A stretch of 64,000 bases of DNA from Pinus tabuliformis (Eukaryota > Streptophyta > Pinopsida > Pinales > Pinaceae): NCBI GenBank assembly GCA_031772625.1, contig CM062807.1, positions 1,150,141,007-1,150,205,006 on the forward strand, written 5' to 3'. Under the pieces are notes generated by a model that made no database searches, was not told the DNA's origin, and saw nothing but the letters and a program-made list of their open reading frames with translations. The position numbers were made by a program, and so were the translations under genes. This document shows, in pieces, positions 44,986-58,347 of the stretch. The first letter of the stretch is position 1. Each line of letters begins with the position of its first letter.

Positions 44986-45600
44986 TGATCCAGGTGGATA
45001 TTGGTGGCCACCTGCCAAGTCCACCTGGACCCCCACCATTGTCCGTCTCAGCATTTTTCAGTTTCCTTAATTGTAGCACAACCTACTATTTTTAGTAGTT
45101 TTTCAGGTCCTGAACTTCCAGAGCCGTTTTGAGGCCCTAAACGACGTTTTTTGGGGAATCCGGGGGCAACATGGGTCCATTCCATGATAGTACTCGGATA
45201 GATCTTTCTAACGAGCTATTGTACGCGTCAAACGGAGATCGTATGCCAAAGTTACGACCCCGGGAAGTTGATGTACCAACTTACCCAAAAACGGGGCCCA
45301 CAATTTGGCGTTTCATCTTCTAGGGTTAGGTTTTGGAATGTGAAGGGTTTTCCATTGTTTCTCAACAATAAATAGGCCCTCGAGCCTCATTGTAATACAG
45401 TTCGAAACAGTTCAAAGGCATGTAGCCACCACATCTCTTCTCAGAGATAAGCTACCATCGCCTTAGCTGGTTTATTTCCATTTCTGGTTGTAAGCATATT
45501 TCAGTATTTTCCATTAATGAAATGAAGTATTATTTCCGCTGCATCTTTGTGTATATGGTTATCTCTGTAATTTGTTGCATTCCTGTTTAAATCTGGATCA
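44986..45600 (+). repeat. 3' LTR of short gypsy element
   Basis: 615 bp, same termini as the 5' LTR; it lacks about 20 bp near 45180 relative to 42405-42435. CCTTT follows. Confidence 0.9.
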
Positions 45601-45605
45601 CCTTT

Positions 45606-46527
45606 GGACTTCCACTTTACAATACATTTTGAATAGATAATTACATAATCCGCAATAATGATGTGGCATATGACGACTCATGACATGACATGACATTGCT
45701 GACATGGACTACATGATGACATGGCAATGTCAAGTCATTCTTGTTGCTACTTGCTATGTGTCTTTTTGAGTATGCTCTTCTATCCTCCTCTATATGGTTT
45801 AAAGGTAAGGAGTCTTCAATGATATCAAGTCTTGAGTTGTGGTCGCAAACTGGTGTCTGAAGCAACAAAAATTGTAGCTTGCTGACTTTAAAATGTAAAA
45901 TACACAAGGGTATTTGTAAATAATATTTTATTAGTAATATGAATGTACAAGTATGACTCAATGTTATAATGAGGGTCTGCTTATATACCTAGGCAGGTGT
46001 CCTTTCATGATTGGGTGTGTCTTTTAGACATGCATTTTCACTTAACTAATGACTATTTAAAATAATCATTATTTTGATTTTATTATTTATATTCATTTTA
46101 TTTTATATAATTTATATTCATAATATTGCCCCTTCCTTCGAAAGCTTTGTCCTCAAAACATAATCACTAATAATTTCTTCCTTGCCCACATCTTTCTCGG
46201 CATGTGTAAGTCATCATTGCAATAAACATAACCCTCCTTGTGATTTGTTGTTCAACGACATAATCTATGTCACAAAATCCATCAACCTTATTCTTTTTGT
46301 TCACCTTTCTTGGCCAAACGTGAGATGCAAAGAATTACTGAATCAACTAGAACGCCACGGTAGTCACACTCTGAGTTGATGCAACTCATCCTATTTTTCA
46401 TCCAGGCAACCTTTATGACTAACACTCCATTGTAGAGGTCTTCACTATCTATATCACTTAAATTTACACGCTCTAATGCATAGAGAGTGACCCTAACCAT
46501 CCAGATACAAAAAATGTTCAACCTAGC
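45606..46527. other. No gene recognised; continuation of LTR-like remnant
   Basis: Joined to 42214 once the gypsy element is removed. It includes TGACATGACATGACAT-type short repeats near 45680-45720, a TATA-like CTTATATACC near 45983, and A/T-rich sequence near 46060-46130. No protein or RNA gene is supported. Confidence 0.4.
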
Positions 46528-47045
46528 CGAGGGTGGGGCCTATCCATAAACGCCGGGAATTTTTTAGATGAATAATTGTTTGAGCAATTAATGCTCGACA
46601 TATTTTTTAAAGGATGAATTATAGAATATGTTTTCAAATAATATTTTAATCATCGGTATATATGTGGAATATTGTGTTGTGAATGTTGGTTCAAAGACAT
46701 CACAATGCATCATTAAAGTGAAATTTTAATATAATTTATAAAGATGATAATAGATGATGTAATACAGGTAAGATATATAAGTTTCTTACATTTATAAATT
46801 ATAATAAGTGAGATATATAAAAGAAAATTAAGTTTATAAATTAAAATAAAATAATAATAAGTGAATTTTATAATATAAAAAAATATTTAACTATGCTTTT
46901 ATAATGCTATTTTAATTCTATTACACATAAAATAATAATAAATGAACTTTATAATGTAAAAAAATATTTAGTATATAACAAAATTATTATAATAAGATAT
47001 ACAAGTTTGTCAAATCTAAAAATTAAATTAAAATAATAATAAATA
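46528..47045. repeat. AT-rich dispersed repeat, copy 2
   Basis: Collinear with 29786-30330 (starts CCGAGGGTGGGGCCTATCC), including TTGTTTGAGCAATTAATGCT and AAGACATCACAATGCATCAT-type phrases. It breaks off at AATAAATA where plastid DNA begins; in copy 1 the sequence carries on. Confidence 0.8.
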
Positions 47046-47744
<699 letters not shown>

Positions 47745-48549
47745 TGTTGATGCCCTGAAAATCGTTGTATCAACATTGGGGGATAACCACCTGGTTCGGA
47801 CCTTAATACAGCTCCTTTTCCGTTTGGAATGGTGGCTCCGACTGGGGATAATGGGACCAGTTTCCCACTAATGAATAAAAAGGGTGGATAAATGATTGAT
47901 TGTCTAATCTAATGATAGGCGAATAACTTAATCTATCAACAAAATAAAAGAACTACTACTAATCCCGGGAACTATTGTACTTTGAAATGTAGCGCTTGAT
48001 GATCAATGTCTATTGACAGGCATATTGCTACACTTATCATTTATATCATCGATACATATATGATCAAAAGAAAAGCATACTATAAACATCCAATAGTGGA
48101 GGGAATAAAGAATGCTGTTAAAACACATACATATATCTGATAATAGCAAAGGCGATCAAATGACAATTCATATAAAAAGAATGAATTCAGACATAGATAA
48201 TAGTACCATATGAGCTACGAGTCACTCCCAATATCAATCGCTATTTGAGATTCTTCTTCCGACTCAGAAATACTTTCAAACAAAGACAGTGGTGCACATT
48301 CGCATAAAAGCTTCCTTGCCAAAATCAGAATAATTGGTCCAGTTTTATAAAAGAATATGCCTGAAGTACAGTAGTGCAACTTCACGCTTTAAGTCATGTA
48401 CAAAACTTACGACCCTTTCCAAATACATGAAAGGGTCTATAAATACTAAATTAAGCTAACTATCTATGAAACTGAAATCCTACTTAATTGGTATCAATTG
48501 ATCTTGAATATCTCCTTCTCAGCAATCTGGCAGTCAGCGGCATGAATCA

Positions 48550-51500
48550 TCATGTAGGCTGTTTGCCTTTAAACCTGAGCTGACATATCGCAAGCATTGG
48601 CTCCACTTCGGGCGGTCTGTTGAGGCGAGAGTTGAGTTGGGCGGCATAGGTGGCATCCTGAATATCGGGAATAATATACCCGATTGCATCTGTAAGGCAT
48701 TTGAGGGCGGCTCTCTGGTTGTGTGGTTTGACTAAGAAGAACCAATAGGCATCCCATGTTAAACTGTTAATTCCTGCGATTAATCTCCCATTTTTCTCTA
48801 GTTCCGGATAACATGACTGCTCCAATGTTTTCGCCGTTGTCAATTTACCTGGAGTGCATTGGGAAATCATGTTAGACAAGTAGAGAGTATTATTAATCAA
48901 TTCAACCAAATTACTTGTGGTTGATTTGCATCTTGAAACTGCTCTCTCTGCTTTCATTAATTGGGACTGCCATTCTGTAAATAATATTTCCTTATGTGAT
49001 TCTAAAATCTTTGGTAAATTAGCCGCCTATCCCTGATCGGTATCTTGCCACTCAAGAAAATCAGTTAATGTTACATTGGCTTGATCCAAGTCTGTTCTAG
49101 CTTTTTCTGATTTTTTACTTATCGATGTCGTCAAATCGCATAATGGTTCCGCCTGGGTGATTTGTTCACATAAAAGCTTTATTTGTGTTATCAATGCCTT
49201 ATTTATCTATAATGCCTCTACTTTGAATTCAGCTATCTGCTGAAGATTCTTTGTCTTCTCTAGCTGGACTGATAGTTGAGCAATCTGCTCATCTTTTGAC
49301 TTCAGCATTTGTTCATTCGCTGCCTTCAGTTGTGCCAATGCCTCAGACAACTCTTTCTGCTTTTGGATTGCACTGTGATCAATCCAGTGTTTCTCTTCCC
49401 GCAATTGTTGAGTTAATTGATTATTTATTTGTTGTTGTGTTAACAATTGTCGTTCTACCTGCTCTGCCTTCTGCTGTGCTTCTGATAGTTGCGCTTGCAA
49501 TGAAAAGATCTCCTGGTCTTTTGTTTTTAATAGAAGACTCACCTCTGATGCCTTGTCTATTGTTGTTGCCGAATAGGCTCCAACATATTGTGATAGTTTT
49601 GTTAGGTCGTCAGAGGGGTCAAATTCCTCCTTCCAAACCACATTTCCCGTCACCGTTTGTTCTGGGAATAGGGAAGGTTGATCAGTCCTTCTCCTCTTCC
49701 TCTGTCGTTTTACCACAGCTTTGTGTCTTGGGCTATAGAAGACATCCAAGGGAGGAATTTCTTCTATCTGCAAAACAATTTGAACAGAGGGATCCTTTGG
49801 GATTATCTCTACTTCTTTCGAACTGGGTAGGCCGCTAGTTTCACTTGGAACCTGTTTTGAAGTGGTCTCCTGTGTATCTGCTGCTTTTGATGTCTCGGTA
49901 TCTTTAGAGCATTCAAGATTACTGATAATTGAATCGAATTGCTGTCATTCCTGGAGCAATTTCGGGTCAATTTGAGTATCTACATTCACCTCTATGCTGC
50001 TCTGTTCCTGCTCTTTCGTCTGGGTTTCCTCTTGCACTTTCTCCTATTCTTTTGATGTAACCAGAGGTTCCTTAGTATGTCGTTGTTCAGGCTCGCTTGA
50101 TTCTGTTGCTGGGGTTGTTGCTAACAGATCTAGAGGCAGAGTTTGCAACCTCTGTTCTCTTAGTCTGTTGAATTCAACTAACCCTTCATCTTTGTATTCC
50201 ATTATGGCCAGTGATCTAACTTGGGACATTGATTCAGCTGAGGAGAACAGGTCATCAAGCTTATCCTCTTTATGGTCAAATTTTGTCAATTTGGCCTGTT
50301 CAAGTGCATTATAGGCGACTTTGTTGGGATCAAATCACCTATTAGGGAGAGTTGCTAGAGTTAATGATTTCATCTTTGTAGATTCTTTCTCTGCATGTTT
50401 GAAATCATGCAAAGTGAAGACACCACATCTCAGAGGAAAAGAGGGCCAGACCTGCTTCTTATTTTTCTTTAGAGTTTGTGTAACTCCTTCGGAAATAATC
50501 TGATAGGCTATCTCCCTCGCCAGCAGTTTATCAGGTATGTACAAAGGAAGGACATGAGGTTCGGCTTGGCTGCCGAGAATTCTTATATAAGTAATTTTTT
50601 CCTCTCCAAACCATCTTCCTATTGATGTCAAATCTATTCCTGCTTGATAAGAAATCTTGGGAGCAGGTTTATCAAAAATAGAGTAATGAATGGGTAACAT
50701 AAAGCCATTGCAGACTTGGTATAAATGGTACTTATAGGAAGTTTTCCACAATTTCTGATGGTATATGTGAATAGGCATGGAGTCTTGTGTAGTCCACCTC
50801 CAGCTCAGCACGGGAAATTCAGAATTAAAACGCAGGGTGTCTAGTATATAAGCACTGTAGTAGAATGGGGGAATAAGCCTTTCGGTGACGCGGGTTTTAG
50901 TTCTAAAATCAAGAACTGTTGTTGCTAGCTTATCTGACAGTATAGTTGCGCAATCCATTATTTCACTATTACACGCCACTTCCATCAAGGGAACCATTTC
51001 TATAGTGAAATTAGCGGAATCGTGCAACCCCCACAATCTACACATCATTATCCCAGCATAACAATAAGGAGAACATAAGGAATCAACAGAGTACTTACCG
51101 GAAGTTTCATGCTTGTGTTTTGCCGGATTTTGCCTCCAATCCCGAATGGGTTCGGATTCAGTTTCATTCTCATTTCGGAATTTCTCCAGAAATGCCTTGT
51201 TGTACTTCTTCTCTGGCACAGGCAAATGATACATTTGCCTCAAATCATTAGCCTGAAATGAACCGAAGATTCTCCCATCTCTGGTGCAGAAGGTTCTGTC
51301 TGTGATTGGGATTTCCTCAATTGCCCACCTCACTACATCCGTATATGGGAGAATTTGTTCCCGAGCCGCTATCCGATGAAGGAAAGAGTCGGCTAAGTCC
51401 TTTAAAGTAGCATCAGATTTTCGATTGGCATCCGCTGTGGCTTGTACTGCTGTCACCTTTGGTTTTCGGCCTCAGTCAAATTATAGGTACTTTACCAAGT

Positions 51501-51629
51501 AGTTCTGCCAAGTCCTGAACATGTAGTATCAGATATCAACCCTTTCTTTTTAGTTCCTGGATCAGCGACGGGTTGTCTTGGGGCTGGTGAAGCGGAAGCG
51601 ATTGCAGTTTTCTTAGACTTCTTCCCCAT
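48550..51629 (-). pseudogene. LTR-encoded ORF, 3' LTR copy
   Basis: Candidate start at 51629 (MGKKSKKTAIA, basic). The main frame runs 51456-48550 and includes an unrecognised region of about 370 residues with conserved-looking phrases (TRDGRIFGSFQANDLRQMY, SPYCYAGIMMCRLWGLHD, IPPFYYSAYILDTL). It continues as an acidic/Gln-rich linker, a basic patch (KRQRKRRRTDQ) and a heptad-rich coiled coil (about 49570-49260), then a C-terminal domain (LNSLTWDAYWFF-like). In-frame stops are at 50335, 50044, 49945, 49207 and 49027, and a one-base deletion lies near 51465. Function is unknown; I recognise no family. Confidence 0.75.
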
Positions 51630-52061
51630 TCTGCTTGAATCTATTACTTCGGAAGAATTCTGCACAGGAGTGAAAATGAGCGTAACACAGAGAATTGGTA
51701 GCGAAAACCAAATACGAGCGAGATATATTGATCAATGCACGATGAAGGATTAACTTAAAGTGGCCGCGGATACAATCTGTGAAAAGATTTTTAAGCTTGT
51801 TATTTCATTAAATGGCCATTAAAACCTGCCAATCCTTTAAATGCCCATCATATCGTTTTATTGGCCGAATGATTTGTTTAAGCGTGCCTTGGATGTTTTG
51901 GCGGTTGAGCGCAGGTGAATGACTGTTTGGAAGATAAGGCCTTTAATACGAATTAATCGTAATATCCCCGCTTTTATAATTCTCGAAGTTCGTGCTTTTG
52001 GATTTATCGCAATCGGGCGTCGGGGGAAAACTTAAATCGTTATATCGGTTCCTTTTGGAAT

Positions 52062-52250
52062 CCCCGATCGCCGATAGCGATATCGCATCGCATCGGGAGT
52101 ATTAAATGGGCACTTTGAAAAGCATGCATGGTACATCCCCGATCGCCGATAGCGATATCGCATCACATCGGAACGAAAGGAACTTGATCGCATCGCATCG
52201 GAGCGAAAGGCACTTGATCGCATCGCATCGGAGCGAAAGGCACTTTTGTT
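52062..52250. repeat. CpG-rich tandem repeats in the LTR upstream region
   Basis: Three 30-bp units (52161-52190, 52191-52220, 52221-52250) built on CATCGCATCGGAGCGAAAGG, preceded by two copies (about 52062 and 52136) of CCCCGATCGCCGATAGCGAT. They lie upstream, in sense, of the LTR ORF and look like promoter-side (U3) repeats. Confidence 0.75.
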
Positions 52251-52400
52251 ATGGAAACTTATTATTGCCGATATCCGATAGCCTATTGCATGTTGTCGCA
52301 TCGGAGAAAACCAATGGGTCTTTAAGTTATGCCTCCTTTGTCATTGCGATATGCGATCTTGCGATCGCTTTATCGCAATGATAAAAGATTAATCATTTAT

Positions 52401-53629
52401 ATTATAAGACCAAATAATTGGTTTGTCAAAAAGGTTTTGTAACATTTTCATTTTGTTTTCAGACCTTTTTGAATAATACAAAGTTGATACCAATTAAAAT
52501 AAAAAGGGACCCATTTCATATTATAGTTTTGTGAATAAAAATGATATGAAATGGGGGGTTGTTGTAGAGCACAACAATTGGCGATTCGCTGGAAGAAACA
52601 GTTATCTCTGAAAAGTACGGAAATACTTAAACTTTTTCAAAATAGAGTTCTCATCAAAGGGGAAAATTCTAATATAACTAGGTATATATGCATTCCGAGT
52701 AAAATGAAACTATCTTTGCTAATTTCCTCTCTTGTTTAAAATTAGATACATTCTAAGTTTTAAATTGGCCTCTATTGGTTGATAATGATAAAACAGAAAA
52801 CCTTTCCAAATCAGCTTTTAGAATTGACTCCTTTGTCATAGGTAGAGCCTCTGCTGCCAGCAAACGTTCATAGTTTCGACAGGGATACCTTTTAACCATG
52901 TTATTGTCCATTGTCCCATTCATTTCAGAGTATGATTAACAGAATGAATTCAAAACATGCTTTTCATATTTTGCGTTTCTTTTCTACTTTTCTGTTATTT
53001 TGTAAGATAAAAAGCCATTGTCCTGGTTTGGTGACCAGCTGAGTGACAATGCCATTCACTGGTAGTAATTTAACTGAACAAGCTGGCTCGTGATGAGACC
53101 CCCTGTTTTGGTATGCAGTATTGGTAATGTTGGTTAAACTATTTCCCTATGATCATGGTAAGCAGGCTTGTAATAAGACCTCTTATCTTTTATATCAAAT
53201 ATTTTAGAATTACACTCTGAGTAATCATAAGCTTTGGTGAGAGGGATGGACAATTTTCTCCTTAAGAGTAAATGGATGACAAGGTAAGAGTTAAAGATGC
53301 TGAAGTTGGATTAGTTCCTATTTTGATATTGATAACCTTTTTTTTGTGACCAATCTGAAACATAGAATGATTTACAATATTTCTAAACTTTGAGAAGCGT
53401 TCACAAAAATTGAAGAGTGGTTTTAGAATGCAATTACACCTAGTTTCCTAGAAATTATCCCTTTTTGTTTAAGACTTCTATTATTTTAAAAGTAAATATC
53501 AACCCTACTTGTTTTGAGCAACTTTCAAGTACAACAAAGGTCAATGGAAGATACCTTACAACTTTATTTTCTAATGATCCTACAAACTACAAAATTCTAT
53601 ATTAAAAAGGAGAAGGGGTTACCTTCTCA
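52401..53629 (-). other. Non-coding region between pol and 3' LTR
   Basis: No gene recognised. An inverted repeat, CCCATTTCATATTA at about 52509 and TGATATGAAATGGGG at about 52540, could form a hairpin. No strong PPT stands out; a weak candidate on minus is AAGGAGAAAAT near 53262, which would place the LTR end near 53250. Confidence 0.35.
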
Positions 53630-56600
53630 ATTGAAGAATTTTTTTAAGAGAAGGCCATTAACAAGGAGAGAATCTCTCAAACCTGATAAATCTTGTAATA
53701 TGAAGGTCGAATGGCCTATCTTCTCACAGATCTGAAATGGCCCAAGCCACATCTTCTGGAACTTGGTGTGTTTTTCCTTGTCCTCATGGGCTTTGTCCCA
53801 TTTCAGAACTAAATCACCGACTTGAAATTGTTTTGAACCGGATGAGACTAAATCAAAGGATGACTTGATGATTTGTTGATGTTTTGCATGAATAACCTTG
53901 GATTTTTCTCTTTCCTCTTCTAATTTTAAAATTTGGTCATGTCTAAGTTGAATAGAAGAAGAAGGGCTTTCCTCAATAAACTCAACTAGGGCTAGAGAAG
54001 GAAGGACAAGATTTGTTGGTAGTACTGCTTCTTTTCCATATACGAGGTTGAATGGAGAAGAACCTATGGAAGCTTTCTGTGTTATCCTATCAGCCCATAG
54101 TGCAAATATTAAGGATTTGTGCCATTTTTTATGATTCTGTTCGATAGTTCGCTTAATAATTTTAATCAGATTTTTATTTGTAGACTCTGCTAAACCATTA
54201 CCCTAGGGATAGTAATTAGCAGAATATTTTAATTTAAATCCTCTTTAATAGTGAAATCAATCATAGCATTGCCTGAGAAATAATATGCAATATCATAAAC
54301 AAGAGCATTTGGGACACCAAACCTGGTAATGATGAATTGATCTATGAATTCAATAATTGCCTCAGAATTTGTTGTCTTTAAAGGAATTGCTTCAACCCAC
54401 TTAGTAAAATAATCAGTAGTAGTAAGGATATATTTATGCTGTTTGGAAGAATGTGGAGTAATTTCTCCAATGATATCCAATCCCCATTTCTCAAATGGTT
54501 GTTCAATGTTGACTGGTTGCAAAAGGAAAGCTGGTTTTCTTTGTCTTCCACTAGAAGTTTGACAATTTCGGCATTTCCTTACATATTCATGAGCATCTCT
54601 AAACAGAGTGGGCCAGTAATATCCAACATGAATGATTTTGTGGGCTGTTGTATCAGCTCCAAAATGTCCTCCTGCTGGTCCATCATGTAATTCCTGCAAA
54701 ACCTTTTGTGCTTCAGGTTTTTCTAGGCATCTTAATAAGATTGAATCATAATTTTGTCTGAAAAGCACATCATCAATAATTGTGAAATTTTTTGCTTTTA
54801 ATCTAATGGCCCTTTTGTTTTTGTAAGACAGGTTAGGAGGTGCATATCCATTTTTCAAATAAAAGATTAATTCAGCATATTGTGATTCAGAATCAGTAGT
54901 ACTTATCTGGTTGATTTCTTCGGTTTGATCTGTATCACCTGATTCTAGAATGTTGGATGCTCTTGCCAACAACCTGCAAAAACCTTGGCCTCTAACAATC
55001 TTTGCTGGTTTAATTTCTAAGTCATATTCTTGAAGTGTTGTAACCCAATTTGCCCTTTTTTCACCTAGTTCCCTTTGGATTAATAATTGCCTTACTGCAG
55101 GAAAAGGAACTATAACTTTTGTATGGGCTTTTAAAAGGAAGGGTCTGTAATGTTTGACAACTTTATATACAGCAAAGGCTTGTTTCTCTACTTCGGAGTA
55201 ATTCAATTCAGCACCCTGAAGATTTGAACTATAGAATGAAATGGGTGCTTCCAAATTGTGATCGTTAATCTGTGTGAGTACTGCTACATAAGAGAAATTG
55301 GATGCGATAGTATACAATGTGAAATGATTAGAAAAATTAGGAGTATTTAATGCGGGGGCATTAATTATTGATTGTTTGATTAAATCAAACGCTTCGTTTT
55401 CTGCTGATCCCCATCTAAAGACTAACATTTTCTTAATCATAGTTTGAAGTGGCAAAATGATTTGAGAAAAGTCTGGAACGAATCTTTTGACAATTTGATT
55501 TGGCCTAAAAATGACTGCATGGATTTTTTATTATGAGGGAAAGGGATTTTAGAGATTTCTTTGATCCTGTCAGGATCAATATAAATGCCATCTTTAGAAA
55601 CAATAAAGCCTAAGAGCTTTCCTTGGTCAAGAGTGAAGAAAGATTTTTTTATGGTTAAGTGAAATACCATACCTTTTGCAGCATTGAAAGATTTGATTTA
55701 AATCATGCAAATGATTGGATTTCTCTTTAGAAAACACAGTAATATCGTCTAAGTAGACGACTACTGTTTTGTTAATCAACCCTTTAAAAGCTATATCCAT
55801 CGCTCTTTGGAATGTGGCTCCTGCATTAATAAGTCCGAAAGGCATTTTATGATACGCATATGTTCCCCATTTTGTTCTGAATGTGGTTTTGAGTCGGTCA
55901 TCAAGATGGACCAAAACTTGGTTATATCCTGAAAAACCGTCTAAAAAGGACATTAACTCAGAGCCTGCAACTGATTGGAGTATCTGCTCCATAGTAGGTA
56001 ATGGGAAATTATCTTTTAGGCTCGCCTTATTCAAATTTCTGAAATCTATACAGATCCTGATGTCGCCATTTTTCTTTCTGACTGGCACCATATTGGAGAC
56101 CCAGTTTGAGTGCCGAATGGGAAAAATAATCTTAGCTTTCAAGAGTTTATTGAGTTCAGATTTTATTTGACTCTCTAAGTTAGGATGTATTTTCCTCAAC
56201 TTCTGCTGAATTGGTTTCTGTTCGGGAAGCATTGGGATGGTATGCTGGATGATGGATGTATCATATGTCTTTAAATCGTCATATTTCCAAGCAAAAACAT
56301 GTTTATTTTTCCGTAACAGTCTAATGAATGCTTCCTTTTCTTCCACGGAAAGTCCTAATCCTAAATTAATGTTTTGAGGAGTTTGCTCAGTGCCAAGGTT
56401 TATCAATTCAAACCTTAAGGTAGAACTTTGGAGCTTTGCATTGGTCACAGGTTTAAACCTGTCTTTAATATCATAAAGATCCTCAAGCTTCACCACAGGC
56501 TTTGGGATTGAATTCCCTTCGTGTTTACCTCTCATTTGAAGGTCATGCTCGTTTTCCTCAATGATTTGATCATCATAGGACTTTTCAGAAGTTAAAAATT

Positions 56601-58347
56601 GTAAAATGTCTTCATCGTGGTTGAATACTCTCCAATTAGTGATATTGTCAGGAATTGATGGCCTAAAAAGTAATTCTACTGAAAATCTATCTGGGCTATA
56701 ATCTTCGGAAGGTAGGAGCTTGGAAGCAACATTAGCTAGCAGGTCGGCTACTGAATTTTGAGACCTGGGAATGGAAGAAATATTGAATGCCGAAAAGTGG
56801 GAGGTGAGTTCCTGTACCAGCGATTGATAATGTTTGAGATGGCTAGAAAGACAATGAATTGTATTCCTTACCTGTTTGATAATAATTTCAGAATCTCCAA
56901 ACACTTTCAAATATTGGACCTTAAGGCCAATAGATTTATATAGTCCTTGGACTAAGGCTTCATACTCTGCTGTATTATTCGTGCATTCGAACTCTAACCT
57001 ACAGGACAACATTGTTTTTTCTCCTTGCGGGCTAATCAAAATACATCCTACTCCTGAGCCCTCACTAGATTTGGACCCATCGAAATATAATGACCAAAAT
57101 AAAGAAGTATTAACAATTTTATTTACAGTTTCCTCAGTATCGTTAAAACATCTTGACCTATCTGTTTGTGAATAATTTTCGATCTGAGATGTAGAATGGT
57201 TTACTGAGAAAGGAGATGGTTGGGCAGCAAAGTTGCCAAAGAACGACTCTGATGAATAATTCCCCAAAATGTTGTTATTAAATGCTATTGGTTGGTTTTC
57301 TTGTTCAAATTCTGTAACTGTATGGGTCATGTGTTTTTCCCGATCGATTTTTATTTGATTTGGCTTACCCTTATAGGGAAGCCACATATGGGACCAATCG
57401 GTAGAAATATACCCATGTAGTTTTTCAGACCAATCCCTACTCAAGATCAAACCATAAAATTCAGGTATATCGGCGATCAAGATATCAATTCTTTGTACTA
57501 CTCTAGGATCAGCTGATAGCCTGATAGTTACTGAGTTGATTTCTCCTAAAACCTGTACTTTAGTCCTGTCCAACTGTACAATATGAATAGCAGACTTTTG
57601 GGGTTCAATGTTCAGTTTGGAACAAACTGAAGCTGGCATTATATTAGAGGATGCCCCTGAGTCAATTAAACAGTTGTGCAGGTTTCTATTGTAGATCTCG
57701 TAGGTTAGAAGGAAAGGTGGAGTATGAGAATTTGACCTATCTCCTATCAGAACTGCATCAGTAGCTTCGACCATACCAGAAGGTGGTTGACCTGTATCAT
57801 TTGCAGCTTTAGCACTGGGAAGGGGTGAAGTAGGAACAACATTTAATTCTTTGAGAAGCAATTTTTGCTGATGTTTCAATTTACTAAGTTCAAACATGGT
57901 AATGTTTGCCTTAGTCCTTTTCATGTCATCAACAATATTATAATCCATTGAATCAAACACTACCAATGTCTTAGATGTTGATGGGATAGTTGAGGTTGAA
58001 GGTTGGTTTTGTGGAATTATTACAGGTGGCTTCTTTGGGGGTACCTTTTCCTTTGTTGTAGTAGCACCTGCACTCCTTTTCTTTGAAGTTGTCTGAATAG
58101 GTTCAGAGGTACCTTTGTTCCTGGTAGTGACAGGAAACGCTTCTTCTTCATTTTCTGTATCGGAGTTAGGTAATATAAAATCCCACATTCCATGAAATTC
58201 AACAACTTCCTCTTCTTCATCAGTTGGTGAAGCTGTTTCTTCTTCTCCTTCTTCAAGATCTGAATCTGCATTAGATATAACATTTGGTGGTTTTGATTAA
58301 GTTTTCTTGTAATTCTTAAAGGGTCTTTTGGTCGAGGTTTCAGCTAC
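53630..58347 (-). pseudogene. Gypsy pol: protease, archaeal-type RNase H, RT, RNase H, integrase
   Basis: Read from 58347 downward. Protease has LIDSGAS near 57660. The archaeal-type RNase H follows at about 57096-56719. RT covers about 56301-55640 with FLDGFSGYNQ and the YLDD box. Frame shifts occur near 55635 and 55470. The native RNase H (about 55430-54930) reads YTIAS where YTDAS is usual. Integrase has its zinc domain (HDGPAGGHFG...CRNCQ), GLDIIGE, VYDIAYYFSG and, after a TAA near 54230 and a further stop near 54205, GNGLAESTNK. The C-terminal part (FQVGDLVLKW, WLGPFQI) fades out near 53630. In an active element this would make cDNA and integrate it. Confidence 0.88.
56719..57096 (-). 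other. Archaeal-type RNase H domain upstream of RT
   Basis: Sequence blocks are WSLYFDGSKSSEGSGVGCIL, CTNNTAEYEALVQGL, LKVFGDSEIIIKQV and SVADLLANVAS. These give the acidic set expected of an active RNase H (Asp in YFDGS, Glu in AEYEAL, Asp in GDSE, Asp in VADLLA). It lies between protease and RT in one uninterrupted frame with both. In known Tat/Ogre elements this domain usually follows the native RNase H. Its role would be to remove RNA from the RNA-DNA hybrid. Confidence 0.85.

Larger units (their letters stand above)
42215..45600 (+). mobile_element. Short Ty3/gypsy element lacking RT
   Basis: Two LTRs (42215-42851, 44986-45600), iMet-type PBS (42853-42864), PPT (CTAAGGGGGGAGG at about 44971) and the 5-bp duplication CCTTT (42210-42214, 45601-45605) define it completely. 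At 3.4 kb it carries gag, protease and the C-terminal end of integrase but no RT, RNase H or integrase core, so it is non-autonomous. Confidence 0.92.
47745..52400 (-). repeat. 3' LTR of giant gypsy element (right end approximate)
   Basis: Collinear with 59666-64000 for as far as the window allows (to about 52019). The left end is fixed by comparison with the PBS-adjacent copy. The right end is not resolved and lies at 52.0 kb or beyond. Relative to the other LTR it lacks about 74 bp near 48024. Its first 800 bp (47745-48549) are non-coding U5-side sequence; the long ORF occupies 48550-51629. Confidence 0.75.

Noticed and set aside
49251..49838. A 195-codon plus-strand frame, repeated at 61256-61783.
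   Set aside because: It lies antisense to the coiled-coil part of the LTR ORF. Its hydrophobic look is the mirror of Gln/Glu-rich codons, so it is treated as a shadow.
52160..52250. Possible CRISPR-like array.
   Set aside because: The units are direct tandem repeats without unique spacers, in a plant LTR.
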